DNA of 64,000 nucleotides from Akebia trifoliata. Lineage: Eukaryota; Streptophyta; Magnoliopsida; Ranunculales; Lardizabalaceae. Location of the stretch: the NCBI GenBank assembly GCA_017979445.1, contig CM030716.1, positions 17,007,443 to 17,071,442 on the forward strand. Direction: 5' to 3'. Shown piece after piece: positions 46,374 through 57,884 of the stretch. Within the stretch, counting starts at the first letter, position 1; the number at the start of each line of letters is the position of its first letter. The notes under the pieces were generated by a model. That model saw only the letters and a program-made list of their open reading frames with translations. It was not told where the DNA came from and did not search any database. The translations under genes and the position numbers were made by a program.

Positions 46374-48480
46374 AGGAAGGCTCTACCCTTGTGTCAACTC
46401 GGTAATTTAAAAAAAAATATAAAATATTCTTACTTGCAAGCTAACATTATTTGTTGTGTTTGTTGTTTAGGTGAGTTTTTTTTTCTTTATTTACTCGCTC
46501 GAGTTAAAAAAAATGGTTTTTTTCTTTAGTTATCTGATTATATTTCTTTTAAGCATGTATATCTCAAAAAAAAAAAATTGAATTTTTTTTTTGCCCAAGT
46601 CAAAAATCAGAGGCAATGTGCCTCAAAATGAGTATAAAAAAAAATAAACGTTTTTTTTTTTTTTGTCGAATGGACAGTCGAACTTAAATTGATTGTAACT
46701 TTCTCGTCCAAATTTCGATTAACTATTATAGCATATTGATTTGGGGTAGAATGAAATTTTCTTTCAAATGTGATAAAGTCATCAAGATTTTGATAAGTCG
46801 GAATCGATTTTTGAGTTTGTTTACTATCGTTTCCGTTAACATTTCTGTTTGACTTCTTGTAAGGATACAAAATGAGCAAAAAGAAAAAACATAAGAAAAT
46901 TTTTGGCCCAAACCAAAAACCAGAGGCAATGTGCCTCAAAATGAGCACAAAAAAATTTAAATTTTCTTTTACTCAATTTGTTCCTTACGTCAGTCTTGGC
47001 AACTTTCCTCTTGGACTCCATTTTTGTTTTAAGTTTTAAAACTTCAAAAGATCAAACGGATCACTTTTCGTTAAACTTAAGGCGTACCGTTCGCCACTTT
47101 TTTATTGATCAAAATGAAAATTCAAAGCGATCATCGGTTAAACCATAAAAAAATAAAAATAAAAAGAGAAGTCCTTTTATGATTAGTTCATTCGTAAAAA
47201 AAAAAAGAAAAAAAAATTGATAGGTCGATGCTTAACTATGAATGTGCTATCCTTGTGGATTAATTATCTAAAAAGCCATGGGCTTACATGATCTTATTGC
47301 GGATGTAATGAATTTTGTATTCTTTGAGCTATGTGACATCCATGTAGGAATGGTTTTATTTGGCCCACGGGCCCACTCATTTGAAAAATGCTCCAGGCAT
47401 ACCCTATCCTATTTGCACACACCACTAGCACATTTACATTACTGCATTGCATGCTTGCATGTCCCTGATAGCGAACGTGGCATTAGTATGTGGTCCGGTC
47501 TCCTCGGAGATGTGACGTCATTCTTGAAAATCACAACTCCAATCACGTACCGTAAGGTATATAAAACTGGGGCATCAGTACCGTTTGATCGGGTGATTCT
47601 TAAAGATATATCGATGCACCCATATTGGAACGACCTGAGTCTTTGTCCTATTGTAAGCCACACGATCACATGTCCCGATTGTCAATGTAGTACTAGTACG
47701 TGGTTGGTTCCCTTGCGGGATGCGAAAATCATTTATGAAAGCTACAACCCTAGACTCGTACCTATACGATATATCAAAGTAATCTAATTGCCCTTCTTGG
47801 TCAAAATTAATGCCTAAGCGAGATCCTGCCCCGCTGTATTACGGTACTAGGGGGATAGACGACGTCTATTCTAGATGAGAAGTGACTTAAGAGTACCCTT
47901 GCTCAGCATTGTGCGCCACCTCTCAACTGGGGATTAAACTGGCAGTTTTTGACTTCAGAGATTTGAGTTGGAGTCTTAGATTATCACCTATATGGTATAT
48001 CAAATCAAGTCACCACGTACCGTCTGATTAAGCACGCTCGAGAGGTATATAGGTGCACTTGGGCAATGGTGGCTAGATAAATTGCATTGCACGTAGTAAA
48101 CCTAGAGTTTAAACCTTCTTATAGGTTACTACTTGAACTTATCGTGGGTGTTCCCGGGTTACTTTTCGAAAATGGACATTACAAATTATTAAGATCAGGA
48201 AGTTACAATGTTGTCTTCCAGATAATAAAACTATGGGTGCACCAACTCAATAAAGAATCCATTTTAAATTTGACAGCGATTCATAAATGACTCAGTTCAT
48301 CTCGATTTGAACGATTACGATAGGCTGGACCATTTAAGTCGAAATGGCATTCAAGTTTTTTTTTCTTCGGGTCTAAACCCATTTCAAAAAAAGAAAAATA
48401 TTTTCCAAAAGAAAAGAAAAGAAAAAATGATTTACAAACAAAAATATGACTTACAAAGATATGTTTTGCATGGACCTTGG
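46374..48480 (+). other. Leader of element C
   Basis: It aligns with 62582-64000 of element D, then with the leaders of A and B. Two copies of the hairpin GAGGCA-ATG-TGCCTC lie at 46610-46624 and 46923-46937. A 169-codon open frame (47278-47787) covers the conserved part, but homologous copies carry frameshifts and stops, so it is not called as a gene. Oligo-A and oligo-T runs are frequent. Confidence 0.7.
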
Positions 48481-48500
48481 AAATGTACTGAAATATTCTT

Positions 48501-49686
48501 TTGTGTCAACTTAGGATGCTAGCTGCAGACAATAACCCAATCGACCAATTGGTCAAAAAAACCATCACGAGGATGCACACCGTAAAGAAATTCAACTTTG
48601 GAAAATTCTTATTGAGGTGTGTTTTGTACTTCCACGAGTTTGAAATAGATTGGAACCTTTTGCGCGTTATGGCTAATCGTTGGAACCTTTATCTTCACAT
48701 CTTCCACATTAGGCATATGCACTTGTGTCCTACTCATGAAGATTATTGTGGCATCATGGGGATATCTACTTCAGGTCCTCTAGTCAGGCCTTCAATGAAG
48801 ACATGATATTTTGGTGACCTCACCACAGGCCTAAACATTTCAAAAGAAGAAGTCAAGGCCATAGTCAGTAACGGGAGATTGGATTTAGTACCCTTATTGA
48901 GTCCATACCACTCTCGCAGTCATCCCATCAATATAAAATCAGAAGCCTGGCGAGCCACTAGAGACTATCGGTTATGTTTAGGGATCTTAGCCCAGTACAT
49001 ATTGACCCCCAAAAGTGAGGGTTAAACTGTCCCTTAGTCCTTTATAGACATAGCTTCCCAAATCTCCAGAAAAGCCAATCCTGTACCTCTCATTTTAGCT
49101 GAAACCTTCTCAGGTTTGGATGCCATAAAAAATGGTGAGGGAAGGGGTTTCAAAGGAAGCCCTCGCCTACTTTATATGTGACTTTGCGATTGTCTTAAAA
49201 TTGTGGACATTCCTTTAACTGTTAAGTATAGGCCAGCACTTTTCCAAAAGAAACATGTTAGTACGTCACAACTCAGTCAAGGCTTGAAATAAATGGTTGG
49301 ATTATTACTTTGCCCGTCATATTGGTTTGAGATGCCCTTGGTGGATGGTTGACTACCCTGGTTTAGGTACCAAAGGATCCTATTATGTCCGTTTGATCGA
49401 GCTGAAGGAGACATCTTTTTACCAACCTGCCTTGATACCAGAACAGTACAGAGTGCCTATAAAATTTTTGCTGCTTCAACACAAAGAATTTTTTCCTCCC
49501 GAACCATTGACTGAAAAGTTAGTGCATCTCATTGAGAAGACTTGGAACAAGCGCACCTTAGGATATCCAGATGGACCAGTAGAGTTTAAAGAGCCAGCCG
49601 CTAGAACCAAAAGAAGCAAGCTTAATTGTCCTAACAATCCTGATGACGATCAAAACAAAGTCAAGCATCCTTGTACAAAAATCTAA
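48501..49686 (+). pseudogene. Ogre-type ORF1 upstream of gag
   Basis: The first part (48501-48806) reads LVKKTITRMHTVKKFNFGKF then FEIDWNLLRVMANRWN and MHLCPTHEDYCGIMG. Later parts include ISKEEVKAIVSNGR, EAWRATRDYRLCLGILAQYI and, at 49297-49686, HIGLRCPWWMVDY, ALIPEQYRVP and a basic tail. The pattern of a LCPT-x-E-x-Y motif after a hydrophobic/aromatic block fits the plant protein family found in retrotransposon ORF1 (DUF7745-like). Its role in Ogre elements is unknown. Stops near 49025 and 49180 and at least one frame change disable it. Elements A and B lack it entirely: their text jumps from the leader to the sequence that follows it here. Confidence 0.65.
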
Positions 49687-50095
49687 GTTAGAGTTATAAA
49701 AATTTGTTTTGAAAATCTTATCTGTCAAATAATTTTCAATAGTTCAATAAAATTTTCTTTAGTTCTTTGAGAATAATTATTGCATAAATGAATTATTTAA
49801 TGGGTTGGTGTACAATAAAATCTCAAGATTCACTAAAGTGTTATCAAGGTGGTAACACTGAAATTGATAATCCACTTTGAAATAAGTCCACAACCTATAT
49901 CCATCTCAGATTGGGTCCACGACCCATATCCGATTTCGAATCAAGTCCATGATCCATCAGGGATTTAGCAAGGATGAAAACCAATCAAACAACTAAAAAG
50001 AATTCAATCTTGTTTCAAAAAATATTATTTCAAAAAAAAAGTTTTTTTTTTCAACTTGTTTAAGCTAATCTACTTTTATAAAATGTCATACCGAC
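49687..50095 (+). other. Spacer after ORF1
   Basis: Contains GTTATCAAGGTGGTAACACTGA at about 49839, which matches the element A text near 10900, and two to three degenerate repeats of GTCCACGACCCATATCC (49885-49960). Confidence 0.5.
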
Positions 50096-51060
50096 TTCGT
50101 GTCGATGCTTGCTCCGTGCTGATGAATTCATTTTTCAAAATGTTTTACCGACTCTGTGTCAATGCTAACTCCGTGCTGATGTAATTTCTTTTTAAAAATG
50201 TTTTACCGACTCCGTGTCGATGCCAACTCTGTACTGATGTAATCATTTTTAATTTTATCGACTCCGTGTCGATGCCAGCTCCGTGTTGATGAAATCATTT
50301 TTAAATTTACTGACTCCGTGTCGATGCCAGTCCCGTATGGATGGATTTCATTTTATCGACTTCGTGTCGATGCCAGCTCCGTGTTGATGAAATCATTTTT
50401 AAATTTTACTGCTCCGTGTCGATGCCAGCTTTGTGTTGATGTAATCGTTTTAATTTTTACCGGCTCCGTGTCGATGCCAGCTCCGTGCTGATGAAATCTT
50501 TTTTAATTTTATCGACTCCGTGTCGATACCAGTCCTGTGCGGATGGAATTCATTTTACCCACTCTGTGTCGATGCCAGCTCCGTGCTGATGTAATCATTT
50601 TAATTTTTACCGATTCCGTGTCAATGCCAACTCCGTGCTGATAAAATCTTTTTTAATTTTATCGACTCCGTGTCGATGCCAGTCCCGTGCAGATGGAATT
50701 CATTTTATCGACTCCGTGTCGATGCCAGCTCTGTGCTGATGAAATCATTTTTAAATTTTACCGACTCCGTGTCGATGCGAGCTCCGTGCTGATGTAATCG
50801 TTTTAATTTTTATCGGTTCCATGTTGATGCCAGCTCCGTGCTGATGAAATTTTTTTAATTTTATCAACTCCGTGTCAATGCCAGCTCCGTGCTGATGGAA
50901 TGCATTTTTAATTTTACCGACTCTGTGTCGATGCCAGCTATGTGCTGATGAAATCATTTTTAAATTTTACCAATTCCTTGTCGATGCCAGCCCCGTGCGG
51001 ATGTAATTCGTTTACCGATTCCGTGTCGATACCGGCTCCGGTTGATGTAATTCTTTTTTA
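50096..51060 (+). repeat. 53-bp tandem array, about 18 copies, between ORF1 and gag
   Basis: The unit holds CGACTCCGTGTCGATGCCAG, CTCCGTGCTGATG and an AAATCATTTTTAAATTTTA tail. Copies vary by substitutions and small deletions; some shortened units (near 50330 and 50560) use GTCCCGTGCGGATGG. CTCCGTGTCGATG and CTCCGTGCTGATG are themselves related, so each unit began as a duplicated 20-mer. The minus-strand ORF at 50957-50751 is a by-product of the repeat. Long satellite-like arrays are known in Ogre/Tat elements. Confidence 0.93.
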
Positions 51061-51295
51061 AAAATGTTTTGCCAGCCCCTTATTGATGCCAACTTCGCGT
51101 TAATGTCAGCTCCGTGCCGAAGAACTCTTTTCTTTAAAACTCGTTTACTTTACCCGACCTAATAAAACGTCATGTATTTTCCTTTTTGTAAACAAGATAG
51201 TAACGCTTGGTCTTCTGTACCCAAAGGTGGCCAAACGAAAGAAATATAAGCAGCCAGAGGAACCTCCGTATTTTCTCAGATCTTCCACCGTCACC

Positions 51296-52790
51296 ATGAG
51301 TTCTTCCGAATCGAAATAGCCCACAGTAGCTGAAACGTCAGAGGTTGATCCTAGAATAGCAGCGCTACTAAAAATGATTAAGAGGCAAGAAAAGATGGCA
51401 AGTGTCGTATTAGCTAACGCCAGCATCATACAAGCCCAAACAATGCAGCACCATACGTCGGGGTCAAATCAGGATATACCTGAGCAACCTCCGTAGGGAC
51501 CCTAGACCACTATGCCTCCTACATTACCAGAATACCAAGGACCCCCACTTTATATTCCACAGAATAGACCACCCCCTGTGGTTATTCCTGGTGACGAATG
51601 CGAGTATAGGACCATAGAGGCCAAAAGTACTACTGATGAAAAATTGGCTCAACAAATTGAGTCTCTACAGGAAGAGATGAAAATAATGAAAGGTCTCAAC
51701 ACGATGAACGGGACTCGATTTAAAGACCTCTGCTTTTACCCTAATGCACAGTTGCCAGCCAAGTTCAAATGTCCGAAGTTTGAGATGTACAGTGGGGTGG
51801 GGTGTCCGCTGTCACACTTGAAATTATACTATGGATCTATGTGCCAATATGGCGAAGATGACAGGCTACTGGTATAATTATTCCAAAGAAGCTTAACGGG
51901 ACCGGCCCTCAAGTGATTTTCAGGATTAGATCACACGCTCATCAAGAACTGACAAGACTTGGCTGAAATGTTCTGGCACAATTACCGATTCAACACAGAT
52001 GTAGGTCTAGACCGAAATGATATGTCTAGAATGACGAGGAAGTAGAGGGAAACAGTGCAGGATTACACCCAAAGGTGGCGAGAGTCAACTTCCCAGGTAC
52101 GGTCCACTATGAGCGAACAAGAGATGAACACCACGTTTATCTCTACATTGGGACATTCGGTCTACACCCATCTAGTAGGGCATACCACGGGTACTTTCTC
52201 CAATCTTGTTTAAGTGGTAGACCGGGTCAAGGACAGGATCTGAATCGGTTTAATATTTGACTTCACAGCCCTGAGTGCAACAGCAGGAACATTGGAACAG
52301 AAGAAGTCAGTGCCTTTTGTCATAAAGAAAGAGGAAACTCAAGTCAACAATGTACAACCCAGCCAAACTCTTTTCATTCAAGCACCATTTCAGAGGCCAC
52401 AGGCACCACAAGTCCCTTCGACGCCAGTACTTCGAGCTGCTTGGGCTCCAACACCGCAGAATCCCTTTCGAACAGTTCCTCCGCAAGCACAACCAGCACT
52501 ACAGTATGGCCAAAATCAACAAGTTGGGCCCAACAGGGTATTCACCAGATTGCCTATGACGTTGACAGAATTACTTCCGATCTTGCTCAGGGGAGAGTAC
52601 CTCACAAAACGACTACCAAATCCAGAGGCTGCGAAAGGACCAGGATATAACCCCAGCTTGTTTTGTGAATTTCATATGGGTGCACCAGGACACTCTACTG
52701 ATCAGTGCTGACAACTTAAGCACTAAGTGCAAAATTTAATAAATAAAAAAACACTCATACTGGATGGACCAGTGAATCCCACTCAGCAGC
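51296..52790 (+). pseudogene. gag: Element C gag
   Basis: From ATG 51296 (MSSSESK) one frame can be followed through several stops. A coiled part (IESLQEEMKIMKGL), the capsid start AKFKCPKFEMYSGVGCPLSH (51759-51818), a matrix of D-L-A-E-M-F-W-x-N-Y-R-F-N-T-D near 51960, QDYTQRWRES near 52055 and a proline/glutamine-rich part (52360-52520) follow. Then comes a zinc-knuckle-like CEFHMGAPGHSTDQC (52667-52711) and KHKVQNLINKK. This is the Tat/Ogre gag layout, with the C-x2-H-x5-H-x4-C knuckle of the group rather than CCHC. Stops fall at about 51317, 51494, 51503, 51878, 51935 and later. It would have made the virus-like particle. Confidence 0.88.
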
Positions 52791-53011
52791 AAAACATCAA
52801 TCAAAACCCCCTACCTAACCCACAATGGAGAGGGAAGTGGGCACAGGGTAAATGTCATTCTTGGGGAATTCGATTTTAACCTATCAACTTTGATAGCTCC
52901 CATCGGATCAAAAATCAGGATCTATCTAGAAAAAAAATAGAAACACCAACAGTTCACACCATTGACCAGTACACAACAAATCCACCTCGAAACACGCAAT
53001 CGCCCTTTAGA

Positions 53012-53506
53012 ATGGCTGACCTCACCATCCATCCCACTTATCAATTTCCCAATACTACTACCCAACCGCCTTTTATTATACCATATACATTGCCAAGTTC
53101 TCAATATACGACTCGACCACCCCTTCATATACCTTACACTACACGACTACCACTAATCATTCCTTACACTTTACCAGTCCCTCAAGTAGTTCCTCCCATC
53201 ACCACAATAGCCAAAACACAACCACCACCCCTCATCCTCAATGTAAAACTTGATCCATCTCCAATGACCATACATTTACCAAAACCCTTTCCATATAACT
53301 CTAATCAAGTAGTCCCCTGGAGCTACGAGACGACTATCACCACATCAGCAGGGGTCAAGACGATGAAGAAGGCAATGGTAGTTGACATTGGCCACATAAC
53401 CAAAATAGGAAGGTGTCAAAGAGTGCCAGTAAAAGGGATAAGCATCAGGGAAGAAACAATGGATGAGGAGAAAAGAAAGGAAAAGGGGAAGGGTAAGATA
53501 AACTAA
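53012..53506 (+). pseudogene. Proline-rich linker between gag and protease
   Basis: An open frame of 164 codons is rich in P, T and I, with internal repeats of IPYT (53060-53180). It ends in PMTIHLPKPFPYNSNQVVPW and a K/E-rich tail. In Ogre-type polyproteins such a linker with PFPY...VPW precedes the protease. It lies one stop and about 30 nt before the protease frame, so it belongs to the same broken polyprotein. Confidence 0.7.
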
Positions 53507-53533
53507 GAAGACAAGGAAGAGAAAATAGCGAAA

Positions 53534-54539
53534 GTGACAAACAACGAAGTAACAGATTTCATTAAGCTCATTCGTAAAAGTGAGCACAATATCGTGGATC
53601 AGCTGAACAAACAGCCGACTCAGATCAGCATTCTTGATTTGCTACAAAAGTCAGAAGAACATCAAGAAGTACTGCTAAGAATTATGAAAAAATCACATGT
53701 ACCTTCGACCACTTCACCAGCACAATTAGAACAAACAGTGGGTCAGATCATGGCTCTCAACCCCATCGTTTTCACAGAAAGTGAATTCATGCCAGAGGGA
53801 AGGGGGCATGTTGAACCGTTAAATATTATGGTCATGTGCAAGGACATGATGGTTGCAAGGGTGTTAATCGATAATGGTTCGGCCCTCAATGCTGACTGGT
53901 CACACGTCAAACCTAACAATAAGGTTGTCCGAGGTTTCGACAGTTCGAGAAGGGACTCTCTGGGAGAGATAGATTTATCAATCACTATAGGACCTTGTAC
54001 CTTCGAAGTAACGTTTGAGGTCATGGATATACCAACGACATTCAATTTATTGCTGGGCAGGCCATGGATCCATATTGTTGGGGCAGTGCCTTCCTCTTTG
54101 TACCAAAGAGTCAAATTCATCATAGGACAGAGGATGATATCCGTCTTGGCAGAGAACCTAATCTTAGCTGGGAGAGCCCCGAATGTTCCCTTTATTGATA
54201 TAAAAATGATAAAGGACAAGGCACTATACCACTCCTGTCAGTTCGCTGCCGTTAATTATGTCGAAAAAGGGAAAGAGAGGGTAAAGACAGAATTATCAAG
54301 GGCAAACCTGATGATCGACCGGGTCTTAAAGAATACTGGTTACCCACCTAAGCAAGGGTTGGACCGAGAAAAAAAGGGAAAGCCACGCCAGTCGAAGCAA
54401 AAAAATACATTCCTCATTTCAGTTTGGGGTTCAGACCTACAAAGAAAGACATTGCTGACATGAACGACAAGAAGAGAGAACTTCGACTAGTAAGAAAGAA
54501 AAATCGTGAACCAAACGTTTGGAATCTGGGCGAGGTTCC
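53534..54539 (+). pseudogene. pro: Element C aspartic protease and G-patch-like tail
   Basis: The frame 53534-54463 begins VTDFIKLIRKSEHNIVDQL and carries the catalytic VLIDNGSALN (53862-53891; Tat elements use D-N-G-S where others have D-T-G). Then come GEIDLSITIGPCTFEVTFEV and the flap/C-terminal NLLLGRPWIH. After the protease comes a glycine motif (NTGYPPKQGLDREKKGKP), the degenerate G-patch usual in this group. A frameshift near 54400 moves the reading to KKYIPHFSLGFRPTKKDIAD. At 54539 the sequence is cut by a family III LTR and resumes at 57885. It would cut the polyprotein; the active-site D is kept. Confidence 0.88.
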
Positions 54540-57500
54540 TATAACACCCCAAATTTTCAACTCATATCTCGAGGAAATTAAATGGTGAGATTTGGAGGAA
54601 AATATCGAAGGAGAGACTTAGAGTAAAATACTCGAATATTGTTATGATTAATTTCAAGGAAAATTGACTTCGCCATTAGATTCAAAAGGATCAGAATATA
54701 TACATTAGCCTGTAAGCAAATTCGAATTCGAGTTCGGATGAAAAAGTTATAAAATCCTCAAATTTCGCATTAAGTGGGTCTCAAAATAGTGGAATTTTGT
54801 TAGAACGAAAATCGAAAAGATTTGATGAAACCGTTAGGTCCGCAACAATAAATTATTCGAAATGGTATACTCACTTTTCAATTTTCGAGTCCGAATAATT
54901 AAGTTACGATCGAAACTAGAAATGATGGGAAAATTACAAGTATGCCCTCAGTTTTGTTATAAAAGAAAATCTGATTTTCTTTTATTTCATTCATTTATCT
55001 TCTTCTCCGAAGAACCAAACGACAGCCACTTTTCAACCCAAGGGTTTCAACCCATTTCCATATAGTTTTAGCGCGATCGAGGCCGAGTTGAACCTCGACG
55101 AAAAAGACAAAGTTGTCGGCCACGACGAGGGCTACAACTTCACCATCTTGGGTTGTCCATTCTCGTTCGTTTTTCCTACCCTCCATCAATAACCAACCAT
55201 ATAATGCGAAGGAAACTCTACACCTTCCATCCAAAGGCTCCATCGAGTAGGAGTTAGAGTTACCCTTTTATTGTAGAAGCGAAGAAGAGCATCGTCGTCA
55301 AATGCTTTGCAAACCCTCGCCTATTTTGCATCCAAGTTAGCCCAACCTCGACTCTCGAGCCATCCAACCTTGATTTGTAGTGCTAGCGTATATCCTTGGT
55401 GTCCACAATGGTAGGGGACTTTCAATTCTTATTGGTAACTTTAGATTTCTGAAATTTGCATTTAGGGATTTTGTTAAAAATGTGTTGTTTGTTTTAAATC
55501 GTAGAAATCTTTGTTTGAATCGAAATTCATGCTAGAAATAAGGATTTGATGTGTTTTATCTATGTTTTAAGTGTTTAAATTGTGGGTAGGTTGAAGGGTT
55601 TGAAGAACTGAACAAAGATCCAAAGAATGGATCGAAAAACCCAAAATTCGCGAGGAGGTTCAGTGCTGTCAGCAGGACCGTCGGTCCCACCGCCACCCAC
55701 CGATGACCATTTTGTCGGTTCCACCGACAGAATGAAGCTTCTTCCACCGATAGTTACCTTCTGTCTGTAGGAATCATCGGTTCCACCGACAGAACAAGCT
55801 TCTGCCGTCGATAGTACCTTTCTGAGTCAGAAATAGACTATGACTTTTGCTTTGCCCTCTTCATTGCCTATACTTGATTTCTCACCCTTCATTTCATCAA
55901 AAACAATTAAGTAAATTATATTTACTTTAAGTTCTTTAATAAAATTAAGGTTTTACCCCTCATTTCGGAATAATAAGAATGGTTTCAAGATCCAAATCTC
56001 AAAGGATCAAAAATCGAATTTTGGTTTCAAGAACAAAACGTAAATTTCGACGTTTTAGGTAAATTTTCAAAATGTAATAGCTTTCGCGTTACTTTGAATT
56101 AAGCTATAAAATTTATATGATGTCAAATCTCGTGCTTGAGGCTTTAATTTCCAAAAACCCATTTTCAATTTCGAGAACTTTGAAAATTGAGTTTCCAACA
56201 CTTAGCCAAATTTTAACCAATTTTTACCATTTTGGCCAGCTTAGGTACGATGCATCACTGGACCTCATTTTGAAGAAACCTTGATGATTTTCAATTGAAA
56301 ACTCAAAAATGACTTTGAAAGATTGAAAATGAATGATTTGATTCAAAAAGATGAAAAGTGAAAGTACCGAAAGAATGGGAAAAGTGAATGAACGGTAAAA
56401 TGTCAGAATCACACCCGAGGGGTGATGTCTGCATTTTACATTGTATGTTGTATGTAGGTTGGTGAAAGGATATCCAGGTTATTAATGAAAGGGTTGCATG
56501 TTTACTTATGATTATGTTAGCGCGTACGCTGAGTAATGTTATTTATTTTTAGGCCGGGTGGCCATAGTTGCATGGTAGGAATTGGATATCCATTCTCAAC
56601 CCTGTTCTGTTAATTTCTCTTTTGTTTTAAATGAAAAATTATATATATATATACGTAGCTATTTTGTGAGCTGTTAAAGGGTCTGTGAATGCCTGAAGGG
56701 ATAGTGCATCACATCATCCGGAGGGGTGTACTATCCTGGGATGTACGGTAGGAACCACCAAGCTCATACGTGGTATGTGACACGTATGAGAGTGGAGTCA
56801 CAACTGGAATCCGGGTCCATTCCTTTCTTATTTTTACCTGTGAATGTGTATTGTAAAGGTGGTCGTATACGAGTGGAGTGTTATTTTGAGAATCACATGC
56901 ACGCCTGATAGGCATAGACGAAGATGATTGGTCAGTGATCACTAATACTCTAGTAGTAGTCGAACGTTCTGACACATCGAAAAGAGACCCATTGCATACG
57001 GTCACGTCAAACGGCCAGCCTGAGCCGGATAAATGGCCTCGCAAGCGTGGTAGACATGACTAGTCACAAAATCAGGAGCTACTTGTCCCGACTGGGAGCG
57101 ATCTAGTTGTGAATCCCAACGCTCAAATTCCATTACTCCACTACTTATATTATGTATCTGTTGTTATATTTCAAATTATAAACTGCAAAGCATGTCTATT
57201 ATTTCAATGTTGTCAATTGTATTTGCATAAAAGGACAAATGTATAATAAGTATGAATGATTGATGTTATGTGTAACTTTTAAACTGTTTAGTTGCTTATC
57301 CCTAGCCGTATGTACCCGTTAATCATAGTTCAATGGTAAAACTTGCATGTTTTGAAACGATGCAGTATGATTATTCAATCACGTTAGGTGAGGTTATTAG
57401 TAAGAATTGTTTGTGGACCTATTGGGTAATCATTGTTACTTACCCTTTCCTTCCATTTTTTTTAGTTGTAGAGCCAGTGCTTGGGGAGGCGAGTGTTGAG

Positions 57501-57884
57501 CCATCAGCCGAAGAACATCTGGTTGGTCAGATCGACGACTAGTGTCCATTACCCGGTGAGCATTGGGGTTACTTCCCTTAGGAGTTTGTTCGTCCTAGGA
57601 AGTGTACATAGTATTTTGGGCAGAGTGCTAGGACTATGTTAGAGTGAGGATGGACTTTTGTAACCCTGTATATTGTTAAATCTTCCACACTCTGATCTAT
57701 TTACATGTTAGATGTATTTAGTTTTCCGCTGTTATCTCTATATTTACATATTTATATACAGGTTTTGTTATAACTTTGATTATCAAGTTTTGTGTTCCGT
57801 TGAACGCTAACATATACAGAGGAGGCCATATCGAAATTTTGAGGTGACCTTGGGATTTGTGTTAGCGTTTGGCGGGGCATCATA
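54540..57884 (+). mobile_element. Family III solo LTR inserted in element C
   Basis: It starts TATAACACCCC (a G to A change from TGTAACACC) and ends GGGGCATCATA, which lines up base for base with GGGGTGCAACA of the LTR at 4953. It is bracketed by GTTCC (54535-54539) and GTTCT (57885-57889), a 5-bp duplication with one later change. At 3345 bp it is longer than the 4953-7509 copy, mainly by 57200-57840. Repeats of TCGGTTCCACCGACAGAA lie inside (55715 and 55777). ORFs at 56709-57044 (minus) and 57333-57542 lie in the LTR and have no recognised relative. Confidence 0.9.

Noticed and set aside
47278..47787. 169-codon open frame in the element C leader
   Set aside because: The same block in elements A, B and D has stops and a one-base shift near the HTLSY part, and no domain is recognisable; treated as leader DNA.
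50096..51060. CRISPR-like regular array
   Set aside because: Units are contiguous and diverged along their whole length, with no unique spacers, in a plant genome; this is a tandem repeat.
51145..51429. 94-codon minus-strand open frame
   Set aside because: It is the antisense of the gag N-terminus that starts at 51296.
53743..54219. 158-codon minus-strand open frame
   Set aside because: It is the antisense of the protease domain, which has clear motifs on the plus strand.
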